The notes under the pieces are model-generated. The model ran no database searches and was not told where the DNA came from. It saw nothing but the letters and a program-made list of their open reading frames with translations. From positions 488,501 through 552,500 of the forward strand of contig CM074760.1 of the NCBI GenBank assembly GCA_037355855.1: a stretch of 64,000 bases of DNA, in the 5' to 3' direction. This DNA comes from Pseudo-nitzschia pungens. Its lineage: Eukaryota; Bacillariophyta; Bacillariophyceae; Bacillariales; Bacillariaceae. How positions within the stretch are numbered: the first letter of the stretch is position 1; each line of letters begins with the position of its first letter. The position numbers and the translations under genes are program-made. Shown here one piece after another: positions 11,472 to 22,405 of this stretch.

Positions 11472-11948
11472 ATGAGCAATTACAACAGTCACTACGTGAG
11501 CAATCATTCAAGCAGCATCATTGACGATGAAGATCGTCCGTTCTTTCTCCGAAAGATATGGTGCCACGGGCAATCGGTGTTGCCTCCAACGATTGCGATT
11601 TGTTTCTCCGCCTATGCATTTCGAGAGGAAGAGGATCCACCACCCCGTGGCGTGGCAATCGTGGTATCGATTCTCTTATGCGCCTGGCCCTTTGTGTCCT
11701 GGATGGCCGTTGCGGAAGGATCGGCATCGTCGTCATCGTCGAGCTCCAGGAAAAAGCACTATCGCCTGCTGCGCGGAGGGGGGACTCTTGTCTTGGCAGT
11801 GTACATATGCATCGTTGCCACGACCATCTCTCGGACGAGTCACCGTGGCCTCGGTCTGTTGCTGATTGTGTTTTCATCCCTGGCAGCCATTGAGACCGTG
11901 GCGTTCCTCGCGGTAGTGACGTGCATGCGAAGTTTGTTTTCGGCGTGA
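11472..11948 (+). CDS. Small four-helix membrane protein, unknown
   Basis: 158 residues from ATG 11472. There is a soluble Asn/Ser-rich N-terminus (1-35) and then four hydrophobic segments at about 36-50, 59-80, 102-119 and 126-152 (for example VAIVVSILLCAWPFVSW and GLGLLLIVFSSLAAIETVAF). A Ser-rich, basic cytosolic-type loop (SSSSSSSRKKH) lies between helices 2 and 3. No family is recognised. Predicted location is a membrane; no catalytic motif is visible. A copy of the GTAAGGTTAC motif lies about 70 bp upstream. Single-exon reading; the hydrophobic pattern is too regular for chance, but function is unknown. Confidence 0.6.
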   Translation: MSNYNSHYVSNHSSSIIDDEDRPFFLRKIWCHGQSVLPPTIAICFSAYAFREEEDPPPRGVAIVVSILLCAWPFVSWMAVAEGSASSSSSSSRKKHYRLLRGGGTLVLAVYICIVATTISRTSHRGLGLLLIVFSSLAAIETVAFLAVVTCMRSLFSA

Positions 11949-12614
11949 TTCAACCTATGCGGAACGAGAAGACGCGATGATTCGTACCGTGCTGTTCGGT
12001 CATGATGATAAATTGTGATCACATATAGAAGGTGCTTTTTCCTCTCCGTACTGTATCTCTCGATCGGAACATGGTATTTTTTTGTACCCAAAACAACTGA
12101 CTGTTCGTTCTCTGCGCAGGGCAGATAAAGGCTCGAGTCATGGGATGGGCATTCACTCACGGTCGACGTGCAATCCGCTTTGTTGGGAGTCTCAGCCCGA
12201 TCGAACAAGACACCGAAGAATAGCGAACAGATCTTGGCAATATTTTACACCACGATCGGAAACGAGTACGAATTTGATGGAATCGGATCTCATCTACATG
12301 CACTGTGTGCGAGATATTCGTTTGCTTCCTCGACTGGTGAATCGCGAATAGATGCTTCCAAATTCAAAGAAACGTATACAGAATTTCAATGAGTTCCGAT
12401 CACTTTCAGCAAAATACCCAAATCAACGCACCGCAACACAACACAACACAACACAACGCAACGCAATGTTCCATTCCGTTCGATTCGCTTGTAGGTAAAG
12501 AATTGTTAATTTCAGCATTGTACCTGGCAACAGCCTCGTGAACGGAGTTGCCAAATGTGTTATTTCTTAGAATTGCTGCGCCCAATGTATCCATGATAGT
12601 GACGTTCGTGCCAT
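11949..12614. other. Intergenic, nothing gene-like
   Basis: Short overlapping frames only. A (acaac)n pentanucleotide run lies around 12435-12465, between the 3' ends of two convergent genes. Confidence 0.5.
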
Positions 12615-14267
12615 TCAGCTAACACCAGATCCGTCCGCTGCGGGCCGCGACGCAACCCACACCGAATTCCTTGCATTCGAATCGAATCCATCGCCGCCAT
12701 CGGGTGTCACCCTTCGTTGCCGCGTTGGGCATCTTCCGAACTCGTTCGAGGGTCGCTTCTTGTCGTTGCGGTCGTCGCCCCCCGGCCGGTACGATAGGGC
12801 CCGGCGAAGGCCGGGGTCGAATACCCCCACCGTCGCGCGTTTCGGAACCGGAACAAACCCGAGAGCCCGCAAGGGGGGGTCCATTGGCGGGGAGTAGGTC
12901 ACGGGATTGCGGAGGGTGCTGGAAGGGGTTCCACTAGTTTGCGTCAAAGCGTGTTGGTCGGTCGTGGAGGCTTCCGATGACGCCTCCGAAGCGGTGGACC
13001 CGCATCCCCGTGCAAGCCATGGACAATGCTTGAGCTGAAACCAGAGACTCTCGAAATGGATCGCGGGGTCGGACGCTGCTTTGACCAGTGTCTCGGGGGA
13101 CACCAGACTCCCGGTTGCCCTGCGTACCAACCCAAGCGTCTTCTGGGTCCCGAACAAGGTACAGGCGAGATGGTAGGGGGTTCTCCCGCGCTCGTTGGAA
13201 TGAAACAAAAAGCCCAGGTCGTCGGTTTCGCACACGTCAAGAGCCAGCTCGAGGACGTACCAAAAAGCCGCCATTGAATTCTGGTGTGCGGGGCTCTTGA
13301 TCGCTGCGTGAAGGAGGGTGTCTCCCCTGGCGCGAGCGTGCTTGTGGGTCGGGGTTTCCCTGTTGAGCGGTCCGAGCGAGTTGGGTTGGATGCGCACCAG
13401 GCAACTCAGCCGCCGCTCGGTTTGATGCACGTCCCAGCGAAAGCACAGATCCACCAGATGGTAGCGTCCAACGAGTTCGGGTGTCAGCAAGCCGGAATTC
13501 CACAGCTGGTTCAACACGAGGGCGGTTCGCTCGTCGAGGACGCGATGCTCTTCGGGGGTCTCTCCCACGTAGTCGCCGGTGCAACGGGTCAGGTGCTCTA
13601 GCACTGTTCGAAGGTGTGAATCGGAGTTGGGGGTCTCGCTGGTCGTAGTGTAGAGCTCCGGGTAATGTTTGCGTCCCAGTGTTGCCAACAAGGGAACAAA
13701 GGGCAGAGCGTTGATGTTTGGGATCCATTTTCTCTCCGTCAACTCGCCTCTCCATCCTTGGCGTCTCGTGACGTGGAAGCCACAGGCCTCCACAATCGGA
13801 AGAGTGCTATCTTCTGGGGTATAAGTGTCATACCCGATCAGCAACATGTGCCCTCTTGGTCGTGATCGTATTCGAAGCAAGGCATCATCGCCCGTAACAT
13901 CAACCAACGACTCGGGAAAGCATTCAACGACCGCCCGGACGTGGTCTTCTGTGTGTTGGTTGCAGTCGAGGGTGAACAGCCACTGACGGGCTTCCAAAAT
14001 GGCGTTGCGATGAAGGTTCGGAACGGCCAGGATCCGCAGCCTCCTTCGCAGCTCCACGGGAAATCTGGATTTCAATCGGAGGAACGGCTCGAATTGTTCG
14101 ATAGCGGGACGATTGCGTTGAAGGATTTGGTTCGTCGTCGTCTGGAGGAAATGCTGGGTGTCGTTCTGATCCTCGGATTCCTGGTCGGCGGAGGTGCAAA
14201 CCATTACGCTTTGGCCATTGTTTGACTCTTCCAGAGCCACCTGGCGACTGCCCCCGGTGGTATGCAT
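12615..14267 (-). CDS. Ankyrin-like repeat protein
   Basis: 550 residues from the ATG at 14267 (the frame is open slightly upstream without ATG). The middle contains two ankyrin-type signatures, RGDTLLHAAIKSP and ERGRTPYHLACTLFG, separated by helical spacers such as FWYVLELALDV. The N-terminal half has helical repeats (for example ALVLNQLWNSGLLTPELVGRYHLVDLCFRWD). The last 120 residues are Ser/Pro/Arg-rich and probably disordered. This layout matches the expanded family of degenerate-ankyrin proteins seen in diatoms; the repeats presumably mediate protein contacts, with no enzymatic motif. The frame is unbroken. Partner and pathway are unknown. Confidence 0.7.
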   Translation of the reverse strand: MHTTGGSRQVALEESNNGQSVMVCTSADQESEDQNDTQHFLQTTTNQILQRNRPAIEQFEPFLRLKSRFPVELRRRLRILAVPNLHRNAILEARQWLFTLDCNQHTEDHVRAVVECFPESLVDVTGDDALLRIRSRPRGHMLLIGYDTYTPEDSTLPIVEACGFHVTRRQGWRGELTERKWIPNINALPFVPLLATLGRKHYPELYTTTSETPNSDSHLRTVLEHLTRCTGDYVGETPEEHRVLDERTALVLNQLWNSGLLTPELVGRYHLVDLCFRWDVHQTERRLSCLVRIQPNSLGPLNRETPTHKHARARGDTLLHAAIKSPAHQNSMAAFWYVLELALDVCETDDLGFLFHSNERGRTPYHLACTLFGTQKTLGLVRRATGSLVSPETLVKAASDPAIHFESLWFQLKHCPWLARGCGSTASEASSEASTTDQHALTQTSGTPSSTLRNPVTYSPPMDPPLRALGFVPVPKRATVGVFDPGLRRALSYRPGGDDRNDKKRPSNEFGRCPTRQRRVTPDGGDGFDSNARNSVWVASRPAADGSGVS

Positions 14268-16491
14268 TCTGTTTTGCAATTCACTTACTCTATGTCTTGG
14301 CTCTTGGTGGTCCTTGCGCTGGTGCTGCTACTGCTACTGCTACTGCTGGTGCTAGCTAATAGTGTTACTGCTGCTTCTTATCTTTTTCCAAGTAGTAAAA
14401 GAAAACACAGTGACGTCGCATACCTGTGGAGTGTGCAATCCCCGGAGTATTGCACCAGTGTTGGATGTAGTGATACTGTCCTCGTATGTTGTACATGGTA
14501 CGAGTCAAACTCGTATGTGGTCGAGAGAAATCACTGCGGAGTGATAAACTGCCTAGGCAGTTTATTCCTTCGATATTTTATTCCTTCGATATTCCTTGAT
14601 TTTAAAGAGTATGTTGTAAGATTAGGTAAGTTATCTTTCCACGAGTCGAATCCAAATATTCGAACCGTTTATGGATCTCACGTCTCACTCACTGTTTCCG
14701 TTCGTAAGGTTTACGGTAAGGTTATGTAAACTCACGATAGTGAGCTACAGTTTATCCATCCTTTAGAATCGGACTAATCTTAACCAAGTCGGAATCAATC
14801 CCACGTATGGTGATGTGAGAACGAATGCCGAGCGCGTCGGGGCACGCCGCCATTATTTTGGACTGTCGAAAAAAATTCGATCAAAAAGAAGAATCTCTTC
14901 GAACCTGCTCTTAGCTTAAGAGTTTCGGCGATGAGAATTATCGTACATATGCCATATGCCGCAGGCTATTGTGGAACATACTGAAAGGCCGAGGCCGTAT
15001 GCGAAGAGGAGCAATAGATTGATTGGTGGGAAGATGTGGTGGAGGGGTGAAGAAGATTTCTGATGACGAATAAGATCTTACTTCATAATTGATGCATGCT
15101 CATGCTTTGTTATGCTGGTCGGTGCAAGCAGACAGGTTTTGATCCCAATTTTCCCTTCAAGGTAAAATTTGGCTGTATTACTAATAGTAATTACTACTAC
15201 TAGTAGTAGTATTAGTAGTAGTTGTTGTGTAACTTCATAGTCATGAAATATTTAAACAAGTTTTTTGGGAATTTCACCTGCGATTCAAAAAGGTCATGGT
15301 GGAATTGTTTGAGTCCAGTACTAGTAGTAGTACTAGCATCCTTTGGGTTTGTGCAAATGAGGAGCTTCACTTTTTCACCAAACCTATGTTCTCTTGGTAG
15401 TACTAGGAACATGTTTTGAAAAGGCATCAGAAGAAGAAATGGTGGTGGTGGTAGGAGCAGCAAAGAATAGCTACTGGTACTACTACTATGTCGTCGTCGC
15501 TCGTCGTAATCAGACAACTTTGAATACTACTCGCCCTACTGGATTCTTCCTGCTTGGATGACATCAAAAAGCAACAAAACAAGAAGTACAAGTAGTAGCA
15601 ACTTCATCGGCGTACACCACCAGTAGTGAAAACGCAGAAAGCAAATACGTATTACGTATGGATGTGCACGCAAGAGATTCGAAATGCACGCCACGCAATA
15701 TCCTGGGCAGCTTTCGACGAGACTATCGTTTGTCGTCGGATTTGTACTAGTATGGTAAACTGCGCATTGCTGGTTACTACTACTAGTCTTGTGTTAATTC
15801 TCATTTGCATGGAAACCTAAACGGTAACGAGAACCGAAGCGGCATGGATGTGCTCGGATATAGCATCACTGGCAGTGCATGATGGAAAAGTCGCTTCGTT
15901 TCTCGGTTGTTTTGTCATTTATTTGTCACGGAACGAACGAAATCAAGCATCAAGCAGCACTCAATCCTCCATGCACGAGGTGGACGTCTTGCCGATGGAA
16001 TGCCTGGCGCGTCCATCGCAATGACGATTCGGACCCGCGGTTCGGGGTTTCGCATTGCATTCCAGTAGTTGCTTTCCTCGTTGGTGCCGTGATCTGCCAA
16101 ACCGCACAGCAGCCAAAAACACCATCGTCATCATCGTCATCATTATCACCGCAACCGTCGATGCCTTGCCTTGCCTTGCCCTGCCCCAGAAAACAACAAA
16201 AGTGCCGATTTCGGGGACAACGATGGATTGACCCTCATCCCATCCAAAAAAATTGCTGCCGTCGGGTTTCCGATTGCAAACCACTGCCAATCGGTTCCGA
16301 AGCGTGGACCGCCGAGTTGCCGTCGTCGTTACTTGATTTTCTGCTCGCTTGCCTCCCTCCCTCCGTTCGGAGTCTTTTGTGTTTGCTTTCTGTTCGATTC
16401 ATTTCGTTTCGTTTCGTTTCATTCCTTCGTGCATTCCTTCCTTCCTTCCTTCACTAGTTGATCGTTCCTCCGCGCGAATTAATCCACGTCG
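14268..16491. other. Long intergenic stretch with triplet and tetranucleotide repeats
   Basis: No supported gene in 2.2 kb. Visible features are CTG/CTA triplet runs near 14320-14350, a (TAGTAG) cluster with ACTAGTAGTA palindromes at 15184-15225 and 15318-15335, a dispersed motif copy at about 14706-14726, and a pyrimidine-rich tttcgtttcg then (ttcc)n tract at 16398-16452, just 3' of the HGH1 gene. A 192-codon frame at 15879-16457 reads through these tracts and is not credible. Confidence 0.5.
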
Positions 16492-18234
16492 TCAAACTCT
16501 TCGTCGGTGGGAGGCGCGATTCTGCGCCGACGGTCCCGCCTCGAGCAATCCGGCCACCGCTTTTTGGTCCCTCTCGTCTTCGTCCTCCCCGTAGACCTGG
16601 AGGTCGGAGCTTCCCTCCGTGGATCCCTCCTCGTCCCGGCGCAAAAAGTTGACGCACTCGGAGATCTTGTCCGAGACCTCCTCTGAGGATTCGGCCAGAT
16701 CGCACGTCTTGAGGACCGTGTAGGTCCTGGCCACCCGGATGGTCTTGCGGGAGGCCCGCCCGGTGGCCAGCAGCGCCAGGATCGCCTCGACGCAGCAGAG
16801 CCGGGTGACGGCATCGATGTCCCGGACCCGATCGGGTCCGTCGAGCCACAGGTCGGGGTCCATTCCCTTCTTGTCGTCCATGTCGAGTTCCTCCGGTCCC
16901 ATGAGGGGCAGCAGGAGGGGCGTGAGGACCTCGCAGACGTTGAGGAGCCACCAGGCGTTTTCCTTGGCGTCCAGGCAGCAGTTGCGGACCATCCCGGCGA
17001 TGCCCCGCCGGCGAAAGGGGTTGGAGAGCTGGGATTTTTCGCGGAGGACCGGGAGCAATCGCTGCAGGACCGACTGGGGCTGGTCCTTGGGATCGGACGA
17101 CGACGACGAGTTCGCGGTCGCCGCCTGCGGAATCCGCAGGACAAACCTGCGCCCCGCCTTGACCTGGGTCGCGTTCATGAGCAGGGCCGCAAAGTGCTGG
17201 TAGGGATCGGACTGGCACAACGCGGCGTCCCACTCGTTCGGTTCGAGGATCGCCAGGTCGACCGTTTCCCCGACGGGTTCGGGGGTGTTGCGGACGAACC
17301 GGTCCAGCAGGAGCTCCATCGAGGCCTTGATCCGGACGTGCTTGTCGAGCTCGTCGCCGGCCGGGGCGGACCGCTGCTGTCCGGCAGCATCCGAAGTTTC
17401 GGCATCGTCGTCATCACCGAGTTCCTCGATCCTGGGACGGTCGCTTGTCGTTGTCATTGTCAGTTGTCGCTCTTGCTGTAGACGGCCTCCTCCGGCAGGG
17501 TCGTTCCCACCAGTTCGAGCGCCCCCTTTTCGGTCCTCGTCAGATTGGCGAGAACCGCCAGGGCCATGTTGATGATCTTTTTCGACGACTTGCTGAGCTT
17601 GGAAGCATCGCTGGGCAGGTCCAGGACCAGCTCGACCAACCGTCCGACGGCCCCCAGCTCCAGCAATCCTTCGACGACCGCCAGAACGATTTCTTCGGCG
17701 GCGCTGGTGGCGTACAAGAGCGTCTGGAGGGCGAGGGTCGACGCCGCCAGTTCGAGGAGGAGGTTGGTCCGGGAAGCGGCCGCCGCCTCGTCGTCGTCGT
17801 CGCCGCGGGCGGATTCCATGGCCTGGGAGGCCCCGCTGGCGATGCGCAGGATGGGTTTCAGGACGCCGGCCTCGATGAGTCCCAGTGCCTGGTTGCTGTG
17901 TCATGTCATACGATCGGTGTTGGAGTTGGAAACAGAGTTGGAAACAATTCAGAAGAGAACGGAACGGAACGGAACGGAATGGAATAGAACAGCATGAATG
18001 GCAAGAACACGAGCATCGTGAGAACCAATCAAAAGAGATGTGTGCCATGACGAGTCCTGTCCGATCATTGATTCCTCGCAATGGCACCATGTGCGCACAC
18101 ACTCACCGATCGGACATTCCCTTTGAGACGACCTTGACAGCCTCGTATTTCACGTCTGCCCGTTTCTGCGTCGGCGCCAGGTACGCCATTAGATCGTCCA
18201 GTGCGGACGAGACATCGTGGTTGCTTTCCGGCAT
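16492..18234 (-). CDS. HGH1: HGH1 homologue, eEF2 folding co-chaperone (multi-exon)
   Basis: Armadillo-type protein of the HGH1 family (DUF383/DUF384), which in yeast helps fold elongation factor 2. Exon 1 (18234-18107) begins MPESNHDVSSALDDLMAYLAP and ends at a clean GTGAGT donor. Exon 2 starts at 17895 (NQALGLIEAGVLKPIL) and runs to KKIINMALAVLANLTRTEKGALELVG. The last part (from about 17457) carries the family hallmark RRRGIAGMVRNCCLD, then LLLPLMGPEEL and RKTIRVARTYTVLK. Between exon 2 and the last part the frame changes near 17460-17510, where an intron of length 3n+2 (for example donor GTCTAC, acceptor GGACAG, about 107 nt) or an indel is needed. The C-terminus is uncertain: the ending chosen is HRRRV, but an alternative frame ends in an acidic TDEEFDDVD. 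Cytosolic. Confidence 0.85.
17896..18106 (-). other. Intron 1 of the HGH1 gene (211 nt)
   Basis: Donor CG|GTGAGT at 18106 and acceptor CACAG| at 17896 join MSDR to NQALG in phase 2. The intron contains a pentanucleotide (gaacg/gaatg)n run around 17958-17985. Confidence 0.85.
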
Positions 18235-19680
18235 TCTTGTTGTTGTTTGTGTTGCCGATGATGAAGATATGTTGTTGTTGTTGGTAGTATTGGTGGTGGT
18301 GGTATTGGACGATTCGTGTTGAGCTTGGTTTGCGGATCAACGTTATCGGATAGCCTGTGGTTCGATGTCGTAGCGACCTCGATCGATGCTGTCGAGTATC
18401 GGATCGGATTTGGAGTTTGGAGTTCGGAGTTGGGGACGACGACGCTGTTTTCGATGCGATCGGTACCTTAATCGGTGATGATGCCGCGAGACGCGAGACG
18501 CGAGACGCGAGACGCGAGAGATGATGTGTCGGATTTGAGATGAGAATTTGGGTGGTGATGACAAACGGTAGCGTTTTTGAGACTTCTCTAGTGCCTTTAC
18601 ATACTGTTCTCTGTTCTGTGCACCGGTAACTTATTCCTTTCTCCATTCGCATGCCTTGATCATTGAGAGAGAGTCGTCGTTAACGAGAATGTTTAGTCGT
18701 GGTCCTATTTCCGGACAGCGGAGGGACCGACCCAACAGAAACCACCAAGAGCATCGACAACTCAGACATGTTCTCGTGTCCTGTTTCATGTACCGGTACG
18801 AAGTAAAGTTATGTTCTATCCTACAGTAAAGCTAGTATTGTATCCTGTTGTATCCTAATCTTACTTGTATCAAGCAGTGGGTTAGTGTTGCAAAGGGCGC
18901 AAGGCCGTGATCACAAGACGCTTTCCTTGGGGTCCTACCGTGTGAAATCGAGACAATTACAGAACAGCAAGAGGCTCGTCCAACAAGCTACAGGACAACC
19001 AACCAATTTGAGAAGCAGAGACGCAAGAGAATGAACAATCGATAACACAAGAGCAATCCACTCACGCACGACAAATCTCCATCCATCAAGAAATCGTAAT
19101 AGCACCGAAATCGAAACCCAAACCAATCGAACCATCCATCGCGTTCCGGACAACGTTGTTATCATTATTTGAATAGCTTTCATCCACCATGTCGACGCCG
19201 CTGCCTCTGTTTCGGACGCGACTGCGCACTCGGTATCGTTCGTCATCAATGATGCACTCCTTGCCCTCCTCCTCCTCTCCGAAAGTCGTCGGGTCCTGGT
19301 CGAGGAGGCGGCCACGGGTCGAATCGCTTTGGTCGTCGCGTTCTTTATCGACAACGACGACGAGGACGACGACGAGAACAACACTGCCCCAACACGTTTT
19401 CGTTGTCCCCGAATCCAACGGGCATGGCGACTTCCACCACACAGAGATATCCCCAGCGTTACCAACGCTGGAACTGTCGAACGAAATCCCATCGTTGCTA
19501 CACTTCAACCGGTTGCCTCGCGAGATCCGCTTTCGCTCGGTATCCTTCCGATTCGGCGCGTCTTGCGACCTGCACCGATCCGCGGCGGTGGGCGTCGTCG
19601 ATGGGTGCCGGTGAGGAGGCGGGTCCGAGAAGTCTCGCGGAAGTAAATGCGGAAATAAATGCGGATGCGGAAATAAATGC
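18235..19680. other. Intergenic, possibly with 5' exons of the RRM gene
   Basis: Lies between the divergent HGH1 and RRM genes. A (gacgcga)n tract lies at 18485-18520. Forward-strand frames at 19191-19400 encode an acidic, protein-like stretch (VEEAATGRIALVVAFFIDND) that lacks a start codon, and the reverse strand of 18935-19130 encodes a hydrophobic stretch. Neither could be tied to a gene, so an upstream exon is possible. Confidence 0.35.
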
Positions 19681-19833
19681 AATGCGGATGCGAATCTGGC
19701 ATTCGTTCTTCCCGAAAGCGATCCAGAGGCCGAGGATTCCGATTCGGGATCCGAAACGAGCGCGAGCGATTCCACCGCCGCACCGAAAAAGAAGAAGAAA
19801 AAGAAAAACAAGCGACAAAAACGAAGAGAGAGC

Positions 19834-22405
19834 ATGGCGTGGGAACAATCCCTGGACGTGCGGTTCCTGCACTTTAGGGACTACCGCCATTTCGCGACCG
19901 CCGAGGGCCACGAGGACGAGAACAAGGGCGAGGGGAATCCCGACGCGGATGCGAACTCGAACCCGGACCCGCAGCAGCGCGCCGCATCCCTTCTGCGGGA
20001 CGACTTTGATCGGCTGGCCTTTGACCACGACCTGTCCAGGTTCAAGTGGATCTCCATGCTGGAAAAACGACTGGTCCTCCGGCTCCGGGAGGAGCGGGAG
20101 ACGGATGCCCCGGAAGAACCGAAACGATCCGGGAATCGGATGCAGACGCAGAACCAGAAACGCAATCGGCTCCGCGACTACTGGAAGGTCGCCCTCAAGG
20201 CGGCCTCCAATCCCAACAAGGTCCCGGAGGATCTCAAGGCGCACTTTTTGAGCCGCATGGTGGTCCAGAACGAGGACGGGGAACGCGAACGCGAACGCAA
20301 CACAGAAAGCAACCACCGCGACGTCGCGCATTCGGGCTCCGCCGTCGGCACCGCTTCCGAACGGGCCGATGCCGCGATGCTGGCGCGGGGGCGGGAACTG
20401 GCCGTCGAGCACCCGTTGCTCTGGAGGCGCTACTCGGCCAGGGAACGCAAGAGCAAGGTGCGGATCGCCAAGACGATTCTGCGGGAACGCGCCGGGAAGG
20501 ACGAGAGCAGCGGCGACGAGGCGCTGGCCGCCTCGCGGGACCGCTCCACCTCGCTCGATTTCTACCTGGACCGGATCCGGATCCCGGCCCTGACCCGGGC
20601 GCACTTCGCGGAAACGACGGAGGAGCAAAAATGGGAGGACGCCCTGGCGATGCAAAAACTGCTGCGGGAACGCCTGCCGGAGACTTCCTATCGCAAGATG
20701 ATGGCGCTCGTCGAGACCTACGTGGACTGTTTCACCGCTGCCGGGGCGACCGACGGCGACGACGACCCCAACGACGACGACCCCAACGACGACGACCCCA
20801 ACGATGGCGACGGCGAGCGACTCGTCACGCTGCCGGCATCGCCGCTTTCGGCGGGAGCCTCCGCCTCCGCGTCCACCGATTCCGGCACGATCCAAACCGG
20901 CCCGGAGGCCCCGAAAACGACCAAGCGGCAACAAAAGAAGCAAAAACAGTTCCGGGTCTTGCTGTCCAACCTCCGCAAGGTCCTCCCGCAGGGACGCATC
21001 CACTGGATCGCCAAGGACGTGGCGGACTTTTTCTACGTGACGGCTCCCGACGAGGTCGACCTGACTGGTGGCGAGACGCAGGGATCCAGGACGACGCTGG
21101 TGTCACGCCCAACCACCAGACCTTTGATTCCTTCGAGATGGATCTGGTCGCCCAGGATCCGGTGCTGGGACACAGTCAGGCAAACTGGAACGAGGTTCGG
21201 GACCAGTACGTGCAGTCCTTTTTGAATTTGCAGCAGCTCTTTTTGGAGCTGGAAAGGGAACAGCAACAACAAGAACAACAACAACAACAGATGGTGGGGA
21301 CCGCGGGGAAAGCGATCGATGACATTGACCAGATCCTCGGGGAACACGACGATCCCTCCTCGGAGGAAAGCGTTGTCCAGACCTTTGACATCGTCACCGC
21401 CTTGTCGCGGCTGGACCAAAAGAAGACCACAACCGAGCGCGTGCGACCCCGGGAATACATCCCATTGGAAGCCATGGCTATGGGAGAATACTGGAAACAG
21501 TCGCCACAAAGAAACGGGGCGACTACCGGCACCGAGAACAGCGACGACGCGGTCATGGCCGATCTCCAGGAGAGCAAAACAAAGCACGGTCAAACGAACA
21601 ACAACGACAGCAACGACAGCGATGCGAACGACCAATCTACTGGCTCGTCGTCGTCGGCGGCGGCGGCGCGGAGTTTTTGACAACGATTCCTTTCCCCTCG
21701 ATCCGCCCGTCGAACGGCTGGTGGTCGTCGACAATCTGCCGATCGACATCAACGAACGCCGCCTCCGGGAGGCCTACGGCCGGTGCGGGGCGATCGAAGC
21801 CGTGCAGATCTTTCACTCCCGCCCGGACCTCGATCCGGGCCGCCGCTCCACGGACTCGACAAAGAAAATCCGGAGCCCGTCCAGCAGCACCCGGCGACAG
21901 AAGTGGTCCCGTCCGAGGACCCCGTTATACGCCATGGTGCTGTACAAGGACGCCCGGAGCGCCGGGACCGCCGCCTGCGATCCGCTCCGGATTTTCGGCA
22001 TGGTTCCTGGACCACCACCTGATGCGATCCCACAGGGCGTCGGACATGACCACCCTGTACCTGGAGGACGTCCCGTCCTCGCTGCACAGCGTGTCCTCGA
22101 TGGAGTTCGAGCTGAGCCGGCTGTTGCGTCCCGCGGATCTGTATCTGTGCCTGGACGACAGCGGGCACAAGCACCTGCGGAAAAAGGGGGGAGGAAAAAA
22201 GAGCCAACCGCTCAGCTACACCATCAAGTTCCCCAGCTTCGAGGCCGCCTACTGGTCCTACTGGAAGCTATCGCTGGAGTTGCAGATGCTGCGTGAGGAA
22301 ACCGAGGCATCGTCGTCACACTCCGCTGTTTCGGGTCCCGCACTACACTGGATGGAGACGCCCAAGGACGCCCAGCTCTACTGGACGAGGAAATTGAATT
22401 TCTAG
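19834..22405 (+). CDS. RNA-recognition-motif (RRM) protein with three frame breaks
   Basis: Coding signal runs through three frames. Frame 1 (19834-about 21075) encodes a basic and acidic N-terminal region. The same frame upstream of ATG 19834 (19681-19833) is also protein-like, with an NLS-like lysine run (KKKKKKKNKRQKRR), so a 5' exon may exist. The second frame (about 21085-21660) has a Gln-rich helix and VVQTFDIVTALSRLDQ. The third (about 21674-22000) starts an RRM: RNP2-like LVVVDNLPID and RNP1-like LYAMVLYKDARSAG. After one extra base near 22002 the frame continues as FLDHHLMRSHRASDMTTLYLEDVP to the stop at 22405. The first two breaks could be short GT-AG introns (about 21046-21080, and 21589-21673 of 85 nt). 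Likely a nuclear RNA-binding protein; target unknown. Confidence 0.6.

Noticed and set aside
14268..16457. Frames at 14262-14729 and 15879-16457 as small genes
   Set aside because: They run through triplet and tetranucleotide repeats and show no conserved pattern.
19498..21003. A 501-codon reverse-strand frame antisense to the RRM gene
   Set aside because: It mirrors the GC-rich codons of the forward gene, is rich in Arg/Gly/Val, and lacks motifs; the forward frames show the RRM.
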